This document shows positions 43,922 to 53,637 of a DNA stretch of 64,000 nt, piece by piece. Within the stretch, counting starts at the first letter, position 1. The number at the start of each line of letters is the position of its first letter. The stretch is taken from contig JAFLCN010000009.1 in the NCBI GenBank assembly GCA_017303555.1, forward strand, positions 1-64,000, read 5' to 3'. Made by a program: the position numbers and the translations under genes. The notes below the pieces were generated by a model. It saw only the letters and a list, made by a program, of their open reading frames with translations. It did no database searches and was not told the origin of the DNA. The stretch comes from Planctomycetota bacterium (lineage in GTDB: Bacteria > Planctomycetota > Phycisphaerae > Phycisphaerales > UBA1924).

Positions 43922-45010
43922 TCAGGGGCAAACGAGTTCGTTGTACGCGGAGACGAAGACGACAAAGTCGGCGTCGTCCACGACAGAATCGCCGTTGATG
44001 TCCGAGGGACAGCCCGCGGGCATGGCAGGATCGGCGCAGTCGAGCAGGTTGTAGGCGGCGGCGAATAGGACGAAGTCGGTATCGTCCACAAAGCCGTCGT
44101 TGTTGATGTCGGCTGGGCAGGAGTTGGGTTGCACGGGCGCGCCCCAGTTGATGCCGGTTCCAGAAAGGATTGTGGAACCGCCGACCGGCGTTCCGTTTGC
44201 GTAGATGTTGGAGATGCCGCCCCAATTGAACTGGCTGAGCGTTGCATGCGAGGAGCACGGAGTGCCGAAACCACCGGAAGAACGCTGCCCGGCGCGGCAG
44301 GTCGCGTACACACCGAGCTTGAACTGTGTTCCGAAGGTGAAGGGGACGGCGTAGGTGACGACTCCGTTCACGTTCTTTCCGTCGGCGTTGGGGTTGCCGA
44401 ATGTCGCGATGCCCCAGTTGCCGTACTGGCGGTCGGTTCCGATGAGATCCGAGTTGCCGGGGTTGGCGTAGGGGCTCGACATGAGCTGCGCGCCGTCCTT
44501 GTAGGCGGTGGTGGTTATGACGGCGGACCCCGTGATTCCGGTGGCATCCAGCCGGCCGATCACGTTGACGGTGAATTGCAGGATTCCGGCTTGGCCGGTG
44601 TGCGCGGGGTGGCTGATGGTGAACAGCTCGTTCCATCCGCCGTTGGAAAGGCCCATCGAGAAGGAGTCGGTTGAAAGGAAGACATCGCTCGCTTCCATCT
44701 GGATGTAGCCCATGCCCGCCGTGCCCGATGCGCTGTTCGAGAGGTTCGCAGAGGAGTAGGACGCGCTGCGGGAAGCCGACGAATTGCCGGAGAACGCGAG
44801 TTCGTGTTTATCCGCGAGGGCGTTGGTGTAGATTCCGAACCAGTCGTCTCCGGCCCAGCCGCCGCACCCGCAGGTAGACGGTCCGGCGCACGCCTGGACA
44901 AAGCCGCCGGGTGCGGGGGAATTGGATTTCGTGAGCGCCGCGCGCCCGGGCGTGGCGGCGGCGGCCGAGAAGAGCGACGCGACGAGCAGAACTGTGGATC
45001 TTGTGTTCAT
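43922..45010 (-). CDS. secreted protein of unknown fold with dockerin-like module
   Basis: 362 residues. Signal peptide MNTRSTVLLVASLFSAAAAT-PGRA. A Cys-rich patch CAGPSTCGCGGW follows. The central region is beta-rich (FTISHPAHTGQAGILQFTVN, YAVPFTFGTQFKLGVYATC) and not assigned, although its strand pattern resembles choice-of-anchor or PEP-CTERM-type exoproteins. The end is CPADINNDGFVDDTDF...CPSDINGDSVVDDADF, closing YNELVCP. It lies 45 bases upstream of the 43151-43876 gene on the same strand and may be co-transcribed with it. Confidence 0.8.
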   Translation of the reverse strand: MNTRSTVLLVASLFSAAAATPGRAALTKSNSPAPGGFVQACAGPSTCGCGGWAGDDWFGIYTNALADKHELAFSGNSSASRSASYSSANLSNSASGTAGMGYIQMEASDVFLSTDSFSMGLSNGGWNELFTISHPAHTGQAGILQFTVNVIGRLDATGITGSAVITTTAYKDGAQLMSSPYANPGNSDLIGTDRQYGNWGIATFGNPNADGKNVNGVVTYAVPFTFGTQFKLGVYATCRAGQRSSGGFGTPCSSHATLSQFNWGGISNIYANGTPVGGSTILSGTGINWGAPVQPNSCPADINNDGFVDDTDFVLFAAAYNLLDCADPAMPAGCPSDINGDSVVDDADFVVFVSAYNELVCP

Positions 45011-45214
45011 GGCCGATCTCCGTGTGCCGCGGGTTGCACAGCTAGCAGTGCGATGAATCCCATCAAAAATACCGCGCCACCCGCGGATTCAGAGCGAAAT
45101 CTTGAGCAATCGACACACCGATCTGCGGCCGAACATCCGCTGCCAAACGTTCGATCGCAAGCCCGGCGGCGGGTTCTTGACGCTGCGAGAGAAAAGCACG
45201 CGCTGCGCACGAAC

Positions 45215-48200
45215 CTATTCGGGGCAGAGCAGTTCGTTGTACTGAGCGAGGAAGATGACAAAGTCGATATCGTCGACGACGCCGTCGCGATTCATGTCGG
45301 CGGGGCAGCCCGGGGGCATGGTCGGATCGGCGCAATCGAGGATGTTGTACGCGGGCACAAAGATGACGAAATCGGCGTCGTCCACGACATCGTCGTGGTT
45401 GAGGTCGGCGGGGCAGGCCGGGCCGGTGTAGATGACGCGGACCTTGTTTGAGAAATACTGCACGGTGAAGCCGGGGCCCACGCCGGAGAAGGTGCCCACG
45501 ATCGGCGGGCCGTCGATGATGTCGTATGCGGTTCCGATGGGCGGGTCGTAGGCGTTGATGAGCGACGGGATGAGGATGCCGCCGAGGGTGATCGAGGCGC
45601 CGCCGGTGATTCGGTCGAACTGCGAAGGGGCGGGGCCGGAGATCTCGAAGGCCATGATCCCGTCGGCGGTTTGCGTGAACGGAAGAGCGGCGAGGTTCAG
45701 GCGCCCGATCGCGGTGCCGTTCGGGTTGCCGCCCGGGGCGAGGATTCCGTTGTTGACGGTGCGGACGTAGATGTTTCCGCTGCCCGCGAGAGTCTGGCCG
45801 GAACCGAGGGTCAGAATTTCGGCTCCGCCGTTGTACACGAGATACGCGGTATCGAGGTTGGCGGGATTTGCGTTCAGAACGATCGAGCCGGTTCCATCGA
45901 CGAGCATGGAGTTGACGACGCGCACGTACGTGCCGTTGTTCCCGGCGGTCGAGTTGACCGTGAGCGTGCTGTTGTTCACCATGCTGTTGGCGATGCGGAG
46001 CTCGTTGTTGTTGAGGACCGCTCCGGCGCGGCTGAGTGTCACTCCGGAGAGCGTGGTCGAGGCGGCGAATGCCACGGCGTCGGAGAGGGAAGATGTTGCG
46101 GATTCGATCGTGCCGCCCGAGACCGACGCGCCCGTGAAACCGAGCTGACCACCAGAAACGGCGCGGACGGTCGCGCCGGGATCCTGGGTGAGGGCGACCG
46201 ATGTGAACTGCAGCTTGCCGCCGCCGGTTGCTTCGAGGATCGCGTTGTTGGTCTTCGGGAAACCGACCATCTCGAGGGTTTTTCCGGGGGCGTCGGCCGA
46301 AACAAGGCCGCTGTTGGTCAGGTTGACGTAGATCCGCCCGGTTCCGCGGATGGTGTGTCCCGCGGCATTGGTCAGCACTTCCGCACCGCCGTTGTACACG
46401 ATGTACGAGGTGTCGAGGTTGCCGGGATTGGCGTTGAGGACGATCGAGCCGTTTCCGGAGACCGACATGGATTGGAGAACGCGGATGAAGGTGCCGTTGG
46501 CCCCGGCGACCGGGTTGACGGTGAGCGTTCCGTTGTTGACAAAGCCGCCGGTGAGCTGCATCTCCTGGTTGTTGGGCACGCGTCCGGTGCCGGCGAAGGT
46601 GACGGAGTTGAAGCGTGTCGAGGCGGCGAATTCACAATCGCCGCCGTTGATCGATTCGACGAGGCCGCCGGTGATGGTCGCGGCGTTCATCTGGACGGTG
46701 GCGTTGTCGGCGCGGATCACGCCGGCGCCGGTCTGTGTGACGCCCGTGCTGTTGACCTGAAGCAGCCCGCCGTTCTCGGCGCGGATCACTCCGGAGTTCG
46801 ATTTTCCGAAAGCAACGAGCGCGAGGGCCTTGCCGTTCTGGTCGGCGCTGACAAGGCCGGCGTTGTCGAGCGCGACGTAGATCCGGCCGGTGCCGGTGAT
46901 CGAGTGGCCGGCGCTCTGCGAGAGCACTTCTGCACCGCCGTTGAACATGAGGTACGCGGTATCGAGGTTGGACCCGTCGGAGCGAAGGACGATGCGTCCG
47001 TTTCCGGAGAGCGTGTGGCTTGCGTTGATGCGGATGAATGTGCCGTTGTTGCCGCTGCCCGAATTGACGAAGAGATTGCCGGAGTGAATGGTTCCGCTTC
47101 CTGCCAGGCGCATCTCGTTGTTGTTCAGCACCTCCATCGGGCCGCTGATGGTGGTGTTGTTGAACGTCGCCCCCCCGCCGATGGCGATCGGGTTTCCGAA
47201 GGATTGAAGCAGGCCGGAGTTGATGCCCGATGCGCGCACGGTGAGCGACGCGCCGGCGTTGTTGGAAAGGGAGATCACGCCGGCGGGTCCCTGGTTGATG
47301 GTGGTGCTGTCGATTTCGAGGGGGCCGGAATCCGCGGAGATGGTCTTGTTGTTGGTCTTGGGGAACGCGATCAGGCGGAGCGGCCTTCCGGCGGTGGTGG
47401 CGCTGATCGTGCCGTTGTTGACCATGCCGACGTAGATGTTGCCGCTGCCGCGGATCGTGTGCTGGGCACCCTGGGTCAGAACTTCCCCGCCGCCGTTGTA
47501 GAAGATGTACGCGGTATCGGGGTTTCCGGCTGCGGACCGCAGGGTTATGGTGCCGACGCCGCCGAGCGCAACGCTGTTGTTTGAGCGAAGAGAAGAGTTG
47601 TTCAAGCCCGAGCCGCTGTTCACGCGGATATCGCCGTCGTTGGTCAATGAATCGGCGAGGCGCACCTCGCTGTTGTTCACAACATCGAGCGTGCCGGCGG
47701 TTGCAAGCCCCGTCAGGGTGTTGCTGGCGGTGAAGAGCGTGGAGCCGCCCGCATCGGTCTGGATCTTTCCGCCGTTGACCGTCGAGTTCGAGATGGAGAC
47801 GGTCGAACCCGTGAACGCGCGGATGATTCCGTTGACACCCTGAGAAACGGCGACGGAGCCGAGCTGCAGCGTGCCGCCGCCGATCGCGGCGAACTCGTTG
47901 TTGTTTGTTTTCGGGAAGGCGACGAGCTCGAGCGTGCGACCGAAGGAGTCGGCGACGATGCCGCCGTTGTTCGCAACGCTGACGTAGATGCGTCCGGAGC
48001 CGAGGATCTCGGTGCCGGAGGCGAGCGTGAGAACCTCGCCCCCGCCGTTGTACATGATGTGCGCCGTGTCGAGGTTGCCCGCGTTGGCGTTGAGGACGAT
48101 GTCGCCGCCGCCGTCCCAGGTCTGCGAGGCGCCGATGCGGACGAAAGTGCCATTTGCTCCGGCGGCGTTGTTGATCGTCAGAGTGCCGGCGTTGCTGAGG

Positions 48201-48523
48201 CCTCCGGCGAGAACCAGATTGAGGTTGTTCTGCAGGTCGAGGCGGATGAGCGAGTGCGCGATCGTGAGCGTGTTGATGGAATAGTTGTTGTCAAAGAAGA
48301 CCGTGTACGGCCCGGGCGGGAGGATGATCGCGCTCTCGCCGGGGTTGTCGGGCACGTTGCCGTTGTTCCAGTTGGAATTGACGCCCCAGTTGCCGCCGCT
48401 GGCGTTGGTCCAGGTGCTCTGGGCGTGGGCGGCGCGTCCCGCGAGGAGCGCGAGGGCCGCAGCGCTGAGAGCGCTGGAAAGGGATACGGACCGACGATTG
48501 TGCGGAGTGTGACGGAGCGACAT
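45215..48523 (-). CDS. large secreted beta-repeat protein with dockerin-like module
   Basis: 1,102 residues from ATG 48523, preceded by GGGAGGGAGA. A signal peptide ends near GRAAHA-QS. It opens STWTNASGGNWGVNSNWNNG, the autotransporter-type start also used by the giant protein. About eight long repeats of roughly 115 residues follow, each with GxGxIVLNANPxNLDTAYxV then YNGGAEVLT and GSGxIYVxxxNNG. This regular pattern suggests a beta-helix. The end is CPADLNHDDVVDDADF...CPADMNRDGVVDDIDF closing YNELLCPE, one residue longer than its relatives. Role in adhesion or matrix is inference. Confidence 0.82.
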   Translation of the reverse strand: MSLRHTPHNRRSVSLSSALSAAALALLAGRAAHAQSTWTNASGGNWGVNSNWNNGNVPDNPGESAIILPPGPYTVFFDNNYSINTLTIAHSLIRLDLQNNLNLVLAGGLSNAGTLTINNAAGANGTFVRIGASQTWDGGGDIVLNANAGNLDTAHIMYNGGGEVLTLASGTEILGSGRIYVSVANNGGIVADSFGRTLELVAFPKTNNNEFAAIGGGTLQLGSVAVSQGVNGIIRAFTGSTVSISNSTVNGGKIQTDAGGSTLFTASNTLTGLATAGTLDVVNNSEVRLADSLTNDGDIRVNSGSGLNNSSLRSNNSVALGGVGTITLRSAAGNPDTAYIFYNGGGEVLTQGAQHTIRGSGNIYVGMVNNGTISATTAGRPLRLIAFPKTNNKTISADSGPLEIDSTTINQGPAGVISLSNNAGASLTVRASGINSGLLQSFGNPIAIGGGATFNNTTISGPMEVLNNNEMRLAGSGTIHSGNLFVNSGSGNNGTFIRINASHTLSGNGRIVLRSDGSNLDTAYLMFNGGAEVLSQSAGHSITGTGRIYVALDNAGLVSADQNGKALALVAFGKSNSGVIRAENGGLLQVNSTGVTQTGAGVIRADNATVQMNAATITGGLVESINGGDCEFAASTRFNSVTFAGTGRVPNNQEMQLTGGFVNNGTLTVNPVAGANGTFIRVLQSMSVSGNGSIVLNANPGNLDTSYIVYNGGAEVLTNAAGHTIRGTGRIYVNLTNSGLVSADAPGKTLEMVGFPKTNNAILEATGGGKLQFTSVALTQDPGATVRAVSGGQLGFTGASVSGGTIESATSSLSDAVAFAASTTLSGVTLSRAGAVLNNNELRIANSMVNNSTLTVNSTAGNNGTYVRVVNSMLVDGTGSIVLNANPANLDTAYLVYNGGAEILTLGSGQTLAGSGNIYVRTVNNGILAPGGNPNGTAIGRLNLAALPFTQTADGIMAFEISGPAPSQFDRITGGASITLGGILIPSLINAYDPPIGTAYDIIDGPPIVGTFSGVGPGFTVQYFSNKVRVIYTGPACPADLNHDDVVDDADFVIFVPAYNILDCADPTMPPGCPADMNRDGVVDDIDFVIFLAQYNELLCPE

Positions 48524-48799
48524 GGCAATCTCCCTCCCGGCGATCCGGCCGGTGTGATTCGGCTTTGGAATCTGCGCGCCCACGCCAAATGGTCGCTCGA
48601 TGTGCCGCACGATCAGTATGACCGGTCGTCGCGGGCGATTCAAGGCTTTCTTTGGGGCATCGGGCCCCTGCCGGGGAGGTGAACTCCTGGTTCGCTCTGG
48701 CGGCGGTCTTGGCGGGTAACGTGCCTCCCGATCGGCCCGGAAAGCCGGAAAGCCGGGGTTCCCCGGCGAATCAGCCTGGCAGGATTCGGGCCCAATGTC

Positions 48800-49861
48800 T
48801 TATGGGCAGAGCAGCGTGTTGTACGCGCCAGCAAAGAGCACGAAGTCGGTGTCGTCCACCAGATCGTCGTCGTTGAGGTCGGAGGGACATCCGATCGGCA
48901 TCGCGAGATCGCAGACGAGCAGGTTGTACGCCTCGACGAACACGACGAAGTCGGCGTCGTCGACCTGAGAATCGCAGGTCAGGTCGGCGCGGCAGACGAC
49001 GACCCTGGCGGGCGCGGTGAAGTTGCCGGAGCAGACACCAAGCCCCGCATCGACTTCGCAGTCGTACACGCCGGCGTGCTCGCCCGTGATGGGCGGGAAC
49101 AGCAGGAACTGTGCGGTCGCGCCCTCGATGGGCTGGCCGTTGTGTCTCCACTGAAATGTTGTCGCGCCGGGGGCGTGCGCCGTCAGGGCGAGATGTCCGC
49201 CGGGGCAGGGGCGGTTCAGCGACGGCAGCACGGCGGGCAGCTCTCGCCCCACGTGAACGTAATCGAGTTCGTGGGATGCGGTCCACGCGAGCGGCGCGGA
49301 GTCGTAGCTTTCAAAGATGGCGGCGACGATCCCCGCGCACGAGACCGCCCCCGCGAAGCCGTCGATGCCGTGGTTGCCGGTCGGATTGCCATCGAGGATT
49401 TCAGATGTGTGCGATTGGCCGAGCGTGTCGATGACCGTCAGCCGGCCGTGATTGAAGACGCCGCTGCCGTCGTCGTACATCCACGCGCCGACACCCTCGA
49501 CGGGAACATCAAAGTCCAGGCGCACCTGGCCCCACTCGGTGCTCGAAGAAGGGAGGATCGCGCCCTGGTAGACGCGATCGGGCGTGTTGAACGCGCCGGA
49601 AAAGAAGATCCGCGCGGTCGACGAGCGGATCTCACCGAACGGCCCGACAAGCGAGAGGTCGATCGCGGGCGAGAGCCGGTCGATCTCCTGGAAGTTGCTG
49701 TACGAGTCAAAGTTGAAAACGGAGGGTGGGCTGCTGAGCGCCGCGACGAACGCGCTCTCGCCTCCGGCAACGTTGCCCGCAAGAAAGAACGAGACCTGGG
49801 CGTGGGCCGACGTGGCAAGGCCGGCACCGATCGCGCAAACCGCAAAACGAATCGAGATCAT
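48800..49861 (-). CDS. secreted protein with Ig-like domain and dockerin-like module
   Basis: 353 residues from ATG 49861 (MISIRFAVCAIGAGLATSAH-A). The first 200 residues form an unassigned beta-sandwich with FDSYSNFQEIDRLSPAIDLS and MYDDGSGVFNHGRLTVIDTL; the phrase pattern fits the GlyGly/lectin-like domain found in many exoproteins. A single Ig-like domain follows (FQWRHNGQPIEGATAQFLLF, GVYDCEVDAG). The end is CRADLTCDSQVDDADF...CPSDLNDDDLVDDTDF closing YNTLLCP. The first EF-hand has an internal Cys (TCDS), as in the gene at 53638. Confidence 0.8.
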   Translation of the reverse strand: MISIRFAVCAIGAGLATSAHAQVSFFLAGNVAGGESAFVAALSSPPSVFNFDSYSNFQEIDRLSPAIDLSLVGPFGEIRSSTARIFFSGAFNTPDRVYQGAILPSSSTEWGQVRLDFDVPVEGVGAWMYDDGSGVFNHGRLTVIDTLGQSHTSEILDGNPTGNHGIDGFAGAVSCAGIVAAIFESYDSAPLAWTASHELDYVHVGRELPAVLPSLNRPCPGGHLALTAHAPGATTFQWRHNGQPIEGATAQFLLFPPITGEHAGVYDCEVDAGLGVCSGNFTAPARVVVCRADLTCDSQVDDADFVVFVEAYNLLVCDLAMPIGCPSDLNDDDLVDDTDFVLFAGAYNTLLCP

Positions 49862-49939
49862 GCGAGTCCCTCTCAACACACCCGGCGAAAGCGGCAACCA
49901 ACAGATCAGACTTGCCGCAACTCTTTATGCTAGGCCTGT

Positions 49940-51874
49940 TTAGGGACAAATGAGCGAGTCGTAGGCGTTTACAAACAGGACGAAGTCGGCGTCATCCACG
50001 TAGCCATCGTTGTTGAGGTCGGCTGGGCAGCCGGGGGGCATGTTGGGGTCGGCGCAGTCGAACAGGTCGTACGCGAGGGCGAAGTCCACAAAGTCGCTGT
50101 CGTCCACGATGCCGTCGCAGTTTGCATCGCCGAGGCAGACCTTGATGATGGCGCTGCCGGTGTATGTTGTGCCGCAGGCGTTGGTGATGGCGCAGCGGAC
50201 TTTGCGGTTGTTGAGGCCGTTGAGTGAATTGGTTGCGACGATGCCGATGGCGGGGTTGTTGACCGCAAGCACGGTCGCGCCTCCAACTCCGAACGATGGA
50301 AGCGTGGAACCCGAGGTGATGGGAACCCAGGTGTTGCTGTTGGCGGGCGACTCGCATTCCCACTGGTAGGAGTGGGGCGTGTTCGCCGCGGTTGCTGCTG
50401 CGGCAAAGCCGACGCTGCCGGTGGAGCAGGCGCTCTGATCGCTCGGACCGAAGAACAATTGCGGCGGGCCTTCCTGCACAGTGAGCGTGGCAACAAGGCT
50501 GATGGTCTGGCCGCAGCCGGCGTCGTAAAGGCAGACGTACTCCCCGGCATCCAAGGGCTGGACGTTGCTGATTGTGAAGTTCGGGGTCTTGACGCCGCCG
50601 TAGGTGCTGCCGTTCCCGTTCGGTCCGTTGGTCAATGGCAGATAAAACGGCACGTTCGCAACAATGTACTTGCGTGCCCACTGGAACTTGATGCCCGTGC
50701 CGGGGCCGAGCGGAATCGTCGGCGCGTAGGCGATCGTGAGCAGCGTTGCGGTCGTGCCGACACACGCCTCGACGTTCTGCGGCTGCATGTACACGAGCGC
50801 GCCGCAGACGGGTTGGAGGCCCCGTACAACCCAGCCGCGTTTCTGGCCGTTGAAGTAGCCATTGCCGCAGAGCGCGGTGGCATCGGCGCTCACGCCGGTA
50901 CACTCGGTCAGAGTCCAGCCCGTGAGATTGACGCCCCACGAGGCGAGGTAGCTGTTCAGATCCCAGAAACCGCCGATCTCGGTCCAATGCACCGCGGCTT
51001 GATTGCCGCTGTACGTCGCCCAGCCGAGCGAGGCGATTCCCTCGGAAGTCACGGCCCCGAACGAAGTCTGATCCCCCGGCGTGATCGTCGCCAAGCCGAT
51101 ATCAACCAGCCCGGTTGTGGGGGTCCACTTCATGGCGCGTCGCGTCGAGCTGAAATAGCCGCTGAAGCCGACAACCGTGCCGCCGTCGCGGCTCATGCTG
51201 GTGACCCAGGTGTCGTCGTTTGGAAAAACCGTGCCGACAATCTGCGGCGGCGCGGGCGGTGTCCACATCCCGACCTGTCGATAGAAATTCAATGCGCCGT
51301 ATCCGGCGATGAACGATCCGTTGGAATTGGACCCGACCGAGTAGCTCGCCCCGGTCGGACCGATCTGACCGAGGTAGGTGAGGGTCGTGCCGCTGTTGGT
51401 CCACTTGACGGCGTAGTAGTTTGATTGACCCAGGATCGTGCTGCCGTCGGCGCTGATGCCCATCGCCTGATCATGGAAGTTACCGAGAGGGAGTCCGACC
51501 ATCCCGGTCGATTGCGTCCAGCGGAAGGCGCGCAGGGGCTGACCGATGCCGATCGTGTACGACTCGCCCACCACGATCTGCCCGTCGTCGCTGATCGCCG
51601 CGGCGAACGAGGTCTGGTGAGTCGGGACGACCGTGCCGAGATTCAGAATGCCGCCGGTCGATGTCCAGCGGATTGCCCGAGAGATGCCTCCCGTGACTGC
51701 GGAGTATCCGCAGACTGCCGTGCCATTGCCGTTGATGCCCGATGCACCCGACTCGTTGTGTCCATGAAGGACTCCGATCTCGGTGATCGTCTGAGCGGAT
51801 GTCCGGTCGCTCGTCCAAGCGGCGAGTAGCAACAGGCTCGCGGTGCAGCGAGCAATGGTCGTCCTGGTGTGCAT
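49940..51874 (-). CDS. secreted HAF-repeat propeller protein with Ig-like and dockerin-like domains
   Basis: 644 residues. Signal peptide MHTRTTIARCTASLLLLAAW. Seven HAF-type repeats can be read, each GxSxx...RAxxWT..G...LG (for example RAIRWTSTGGILNLGT, RAFRWTQSTGMVGLPL, AMKWTPTTGLVDIG), suggesting a seven-bladed beta-propeller at about 30-350. Two Ig-like segments follow (FQWARKYIVANVPFYLPL; YQWECESPANSNTWVPI). The end is CLGDANCDGIVDDSDF...CPADLNNDGYVDDADF closing YDSLICP. It lies 78 bases upstream of the 48800-49861 gene. Ligand or partner unknown. Confidence 0.85.
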   Translation of the reverse strand: MHTRTTIARCTASLLLLAAWTSDRTSAQTITEIGVLHGHNESGASGINGNGTAVCGYSAVTGGISRAIRWTSTGGILNLGTVVPTHQTSFAAAISDDGQIVVGESYTIGIGQPLRAFRWTQSTGMVGLPLGNFHDQAMGISADGSTILGQSNYYAVKWTNSGTTLTYLGQIGPTGASYSVGSNSNGSFIAGYGALNFYRQVGMWTPPAPPQIVGTVFPNDDTWVTSMSRDGGTVVGFSGYFSSTRRAMKWTPTTGLVDIGLATITPGDQTSFGAVTSEGIASLGWATYSGNQAAVHWTEIGGFWDLNSYLASWGVNLTGWTLTECTGVSADATALCGNGYFNGQKRGWVVRGLQPVCGALVYMQPQNVEACVGTTATLLTIAYAPTIPLGPGTGIKFQWARKYIVANVPFYLPLTNGPNGNGSTYGGVKTPNFTISNVQPLDAGEYVCLYDAGCGQTISLVATLTVQEGPPQLFFGPSDQSACSTGSVGFAAAATAANTPHSYQWECESPANSNTWVPITSGSTLPSFGVGGATVLAVNNPAIGIVATNSLNGLNNRKVRCAITNACGTTYTGSAIIKVCLGDANCDGIVDDSDFVDFALAYDLFDCADPNMPPGCPADLNNDGYVDDADFVLFVNAYDSLICP

Positions 51875-52034
51875 GAGGAAACTCCCTCGAAGCCGAGTCT
51901 ACCGGTAAGAGAGTTGATTCGACAGATGGAATCCTTGCACCAAAACTGGAAAGAGCGTTTCCGGACGCGAAAAGCCCCACAACAGGCGGGTGGTGCGCCG
52001 ATATCTGGCCTTGCGGCAGCCTTTCAGGCCCCGT

Positions 52035-53522
52035 CTAAGGGCAAACGAGCTGGTCGTACGCCGCGGCAAACAGCACGAAGTCTGCATCCTCGACAACGCC
52101 GTTTGGGTCGAGATCGGCAGGGCAACCGGCGGGCATGCCCGGATCAGCGCAGTCGAGCAGGTCGTACGCGAGCGAGAAGGCGACAAAGTCGGAGTCGTCA
52201 ACAACGCCATCGTTGTTGAGATCGCCGGGGCAGGCGGGCGCGGTCACGGTGACGAAATGGGTGTCGAACGCGTAGCGCGTGTGGTTGGTGCTGTTCGCGG
52301 TGATCGCGAGATAGATGTTGTACGGCTGCGAACGCGCGGGCGGGGTCACGCTCCACGGGATCGATGCAAAGGTGGGCGTGGCCGCAGGTCCGAGCGAGAT
52401 CATGCCCAGGAGCAGTCCGCCGTGCGCGGGGTTGGAATCATCGGAGGCGTACGCCGCGACCTGGACCGAAACGCCGGAGGACTGATAGAGGAAGTCGGTG
52501 AAGTTTGATCCGCCGGCGGGAATTGAAGTGGCGTCGGTCTGCACGTTGAAGACGTTTGGCCATGCGGGCTGCGTGACCGTGACGGCGAGGCGGCCATTGG
52601 TTCCGACGGTGGCGGTGCCGCCCAGTGTGTTCAGCAGACCTGCCGCAGCCTGGGTTCCGGTGCGATCGCCGCCTGCGAGGCGCGAATACCAATAGCCGCT
52701 CTGTGCGCGAGCGTGCGTGTCCACATCCTGCGTGTACCACGACTGGCTGATGCACGAGGTGCATTCGCCGTCGCCGGTTGCGCCGGGGTCGATCGTGCCG
52801 TAGTAATAGGTATGGATGCGGCTGTGGTTGCTCGAGCCGAGATTGCCCATCTGCTGGTTGAACGCGCCGGCGAGGCTCGAGCCGCTGGGGAGCGCGACGT
52901 TCTGCCAGATGTTGTCGGCGAAGACGACGGTGTTCACGACGCGTGCCGCGGCATCGCCGAAGAGCGAAACGGGCACCGGATCGAGCGTGGTCAGGTGATC
53001 CGCCCACACGCCCCGCTCGCCCATGCTGCGCGCAAGCGAGGCGACGAGCGCGCCTCCGCGGCTGTGGCCGATGAGGTGGAACGGGTGCGCGAGCATCGAC
53101 TTGCCGCCGTAGGACCACGTTTCGAGATAGTTGAACACGGCCTGGGCGACGTTCTGTGTTGGTGTGGCTTCTTCGCCGGGGGGCAGAACAGGCTCGGGCG
53201 TGCGTGCGAACGAATCGATCGCGGTCCAGTCGAGGCCGATGACGAACTCGCCGGTGGTGAAGGTTGATTCGGGCGCGACAGCGACGGGCGAAGGCGTCAC
53301 CACGAGATTGCCGCCGGACTGGGTGACAACAAGATTGAAACGGGTGACGTTGACGCCGGGTGTGCCCGCTCGCGCGGCGATCGCGTTTGCCATGGCGTCA
53401 ACCCAGGTCATGTCGGCGTTGAAGCCGTGCGTGACGATGGTGACGCCGCCGGCCAGGGCCGGGGCGCTTGCAACGAGGCACGCGAGCGCACCGGGGAGGC
53501 ACATTGTTCGGCAATCGGGCAT
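52035..53522 (-). CDS. secreted alpha/beta-hydrolase (lipase-like) with dockerin-like module
   Basis: 495 residues from ATG 53522 (AAGGAG 6 bases upstream). Signal peptide MPDCRTMCLPGALACLVASA-PALA. The hydrolase core has an oxyanion THGF (31-34) and nucleophile elbow GHSRG with Ser154. D181 (TLDPVP) and H233/H237 (SNHSRIH) are candidate triad partners. The strand/helix pattern matches esterase/lipase families; substrate unknown. A beta-sandwich follows, including VTVTQPAWPNVFNVQTDATS. The end is CPGDLNNDGVVDDSDF...CPADLDPNGVVEDADF closing YDQLVCP; the second loop lacks the Asn/Asp pattern at one site (DPNG). Confidence 0.85.
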   Translation of the reverse strand: MPDCRTMCLPGALACLVASAPALAGGVTIVTHGFNADMTWVDAMANAIAARAGTPGVNVTRFNLVVTQSGGNLVVTPSPVAVAPESTFTTGEFVIGLDWTAIDSFARTPEPVLPPGEEATPTQNVAQAVFNYLETWSYGGKSMLAHPFHLIGHSRGGALVASLARSMGERGVWADHLTTLDPVPVSLFGDAAARVVNTVVFADNIWQNVALPSGSSLAGAFNQQMGNLGSSNHSRIHTYYYGTIDPGATGDGECTSCISQSWYTQDVDTHARAQSGYWYSRLAGGDRTGTQAAAGLLNTLGGTATVGTNGRLAVTVTQPAWPNVFNVQTDATSIPAGGSNFTDFLYQSSGVSVQVAAYASDDSNPAHGGLLLGMISLGPAATPTFASIPWSVTPPARSQPYNIYLAITANSTNHTRYAFDTHFVTVTAPACPGDLNNDGVVDDSDFVAFSLAYDLLDCADPGMPAGCPADLDPNGVVEDADFVLFAAAYDQLVCP

Positions 53523-53637
53523 TCCCGGCTCCTTCTCGTGGTGGCCTCGCCCCGCCCGGGCGCGGCAGGCTCAGCATAACCACAGAAACACAAGAAACAG
53601 CGCGAAAAGCAGGCTGAGAAGCGCTCGCCGCCGCCGG

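Noticed and set aside
41004..47584. Long plus-strand frames opposite the beta-repeat proteins (41004-43091, 45671-47584)
   Set aside because: Glu/Gly/Ala/Arg-rich shadows of the minus-strand genes; no start signal or domain.
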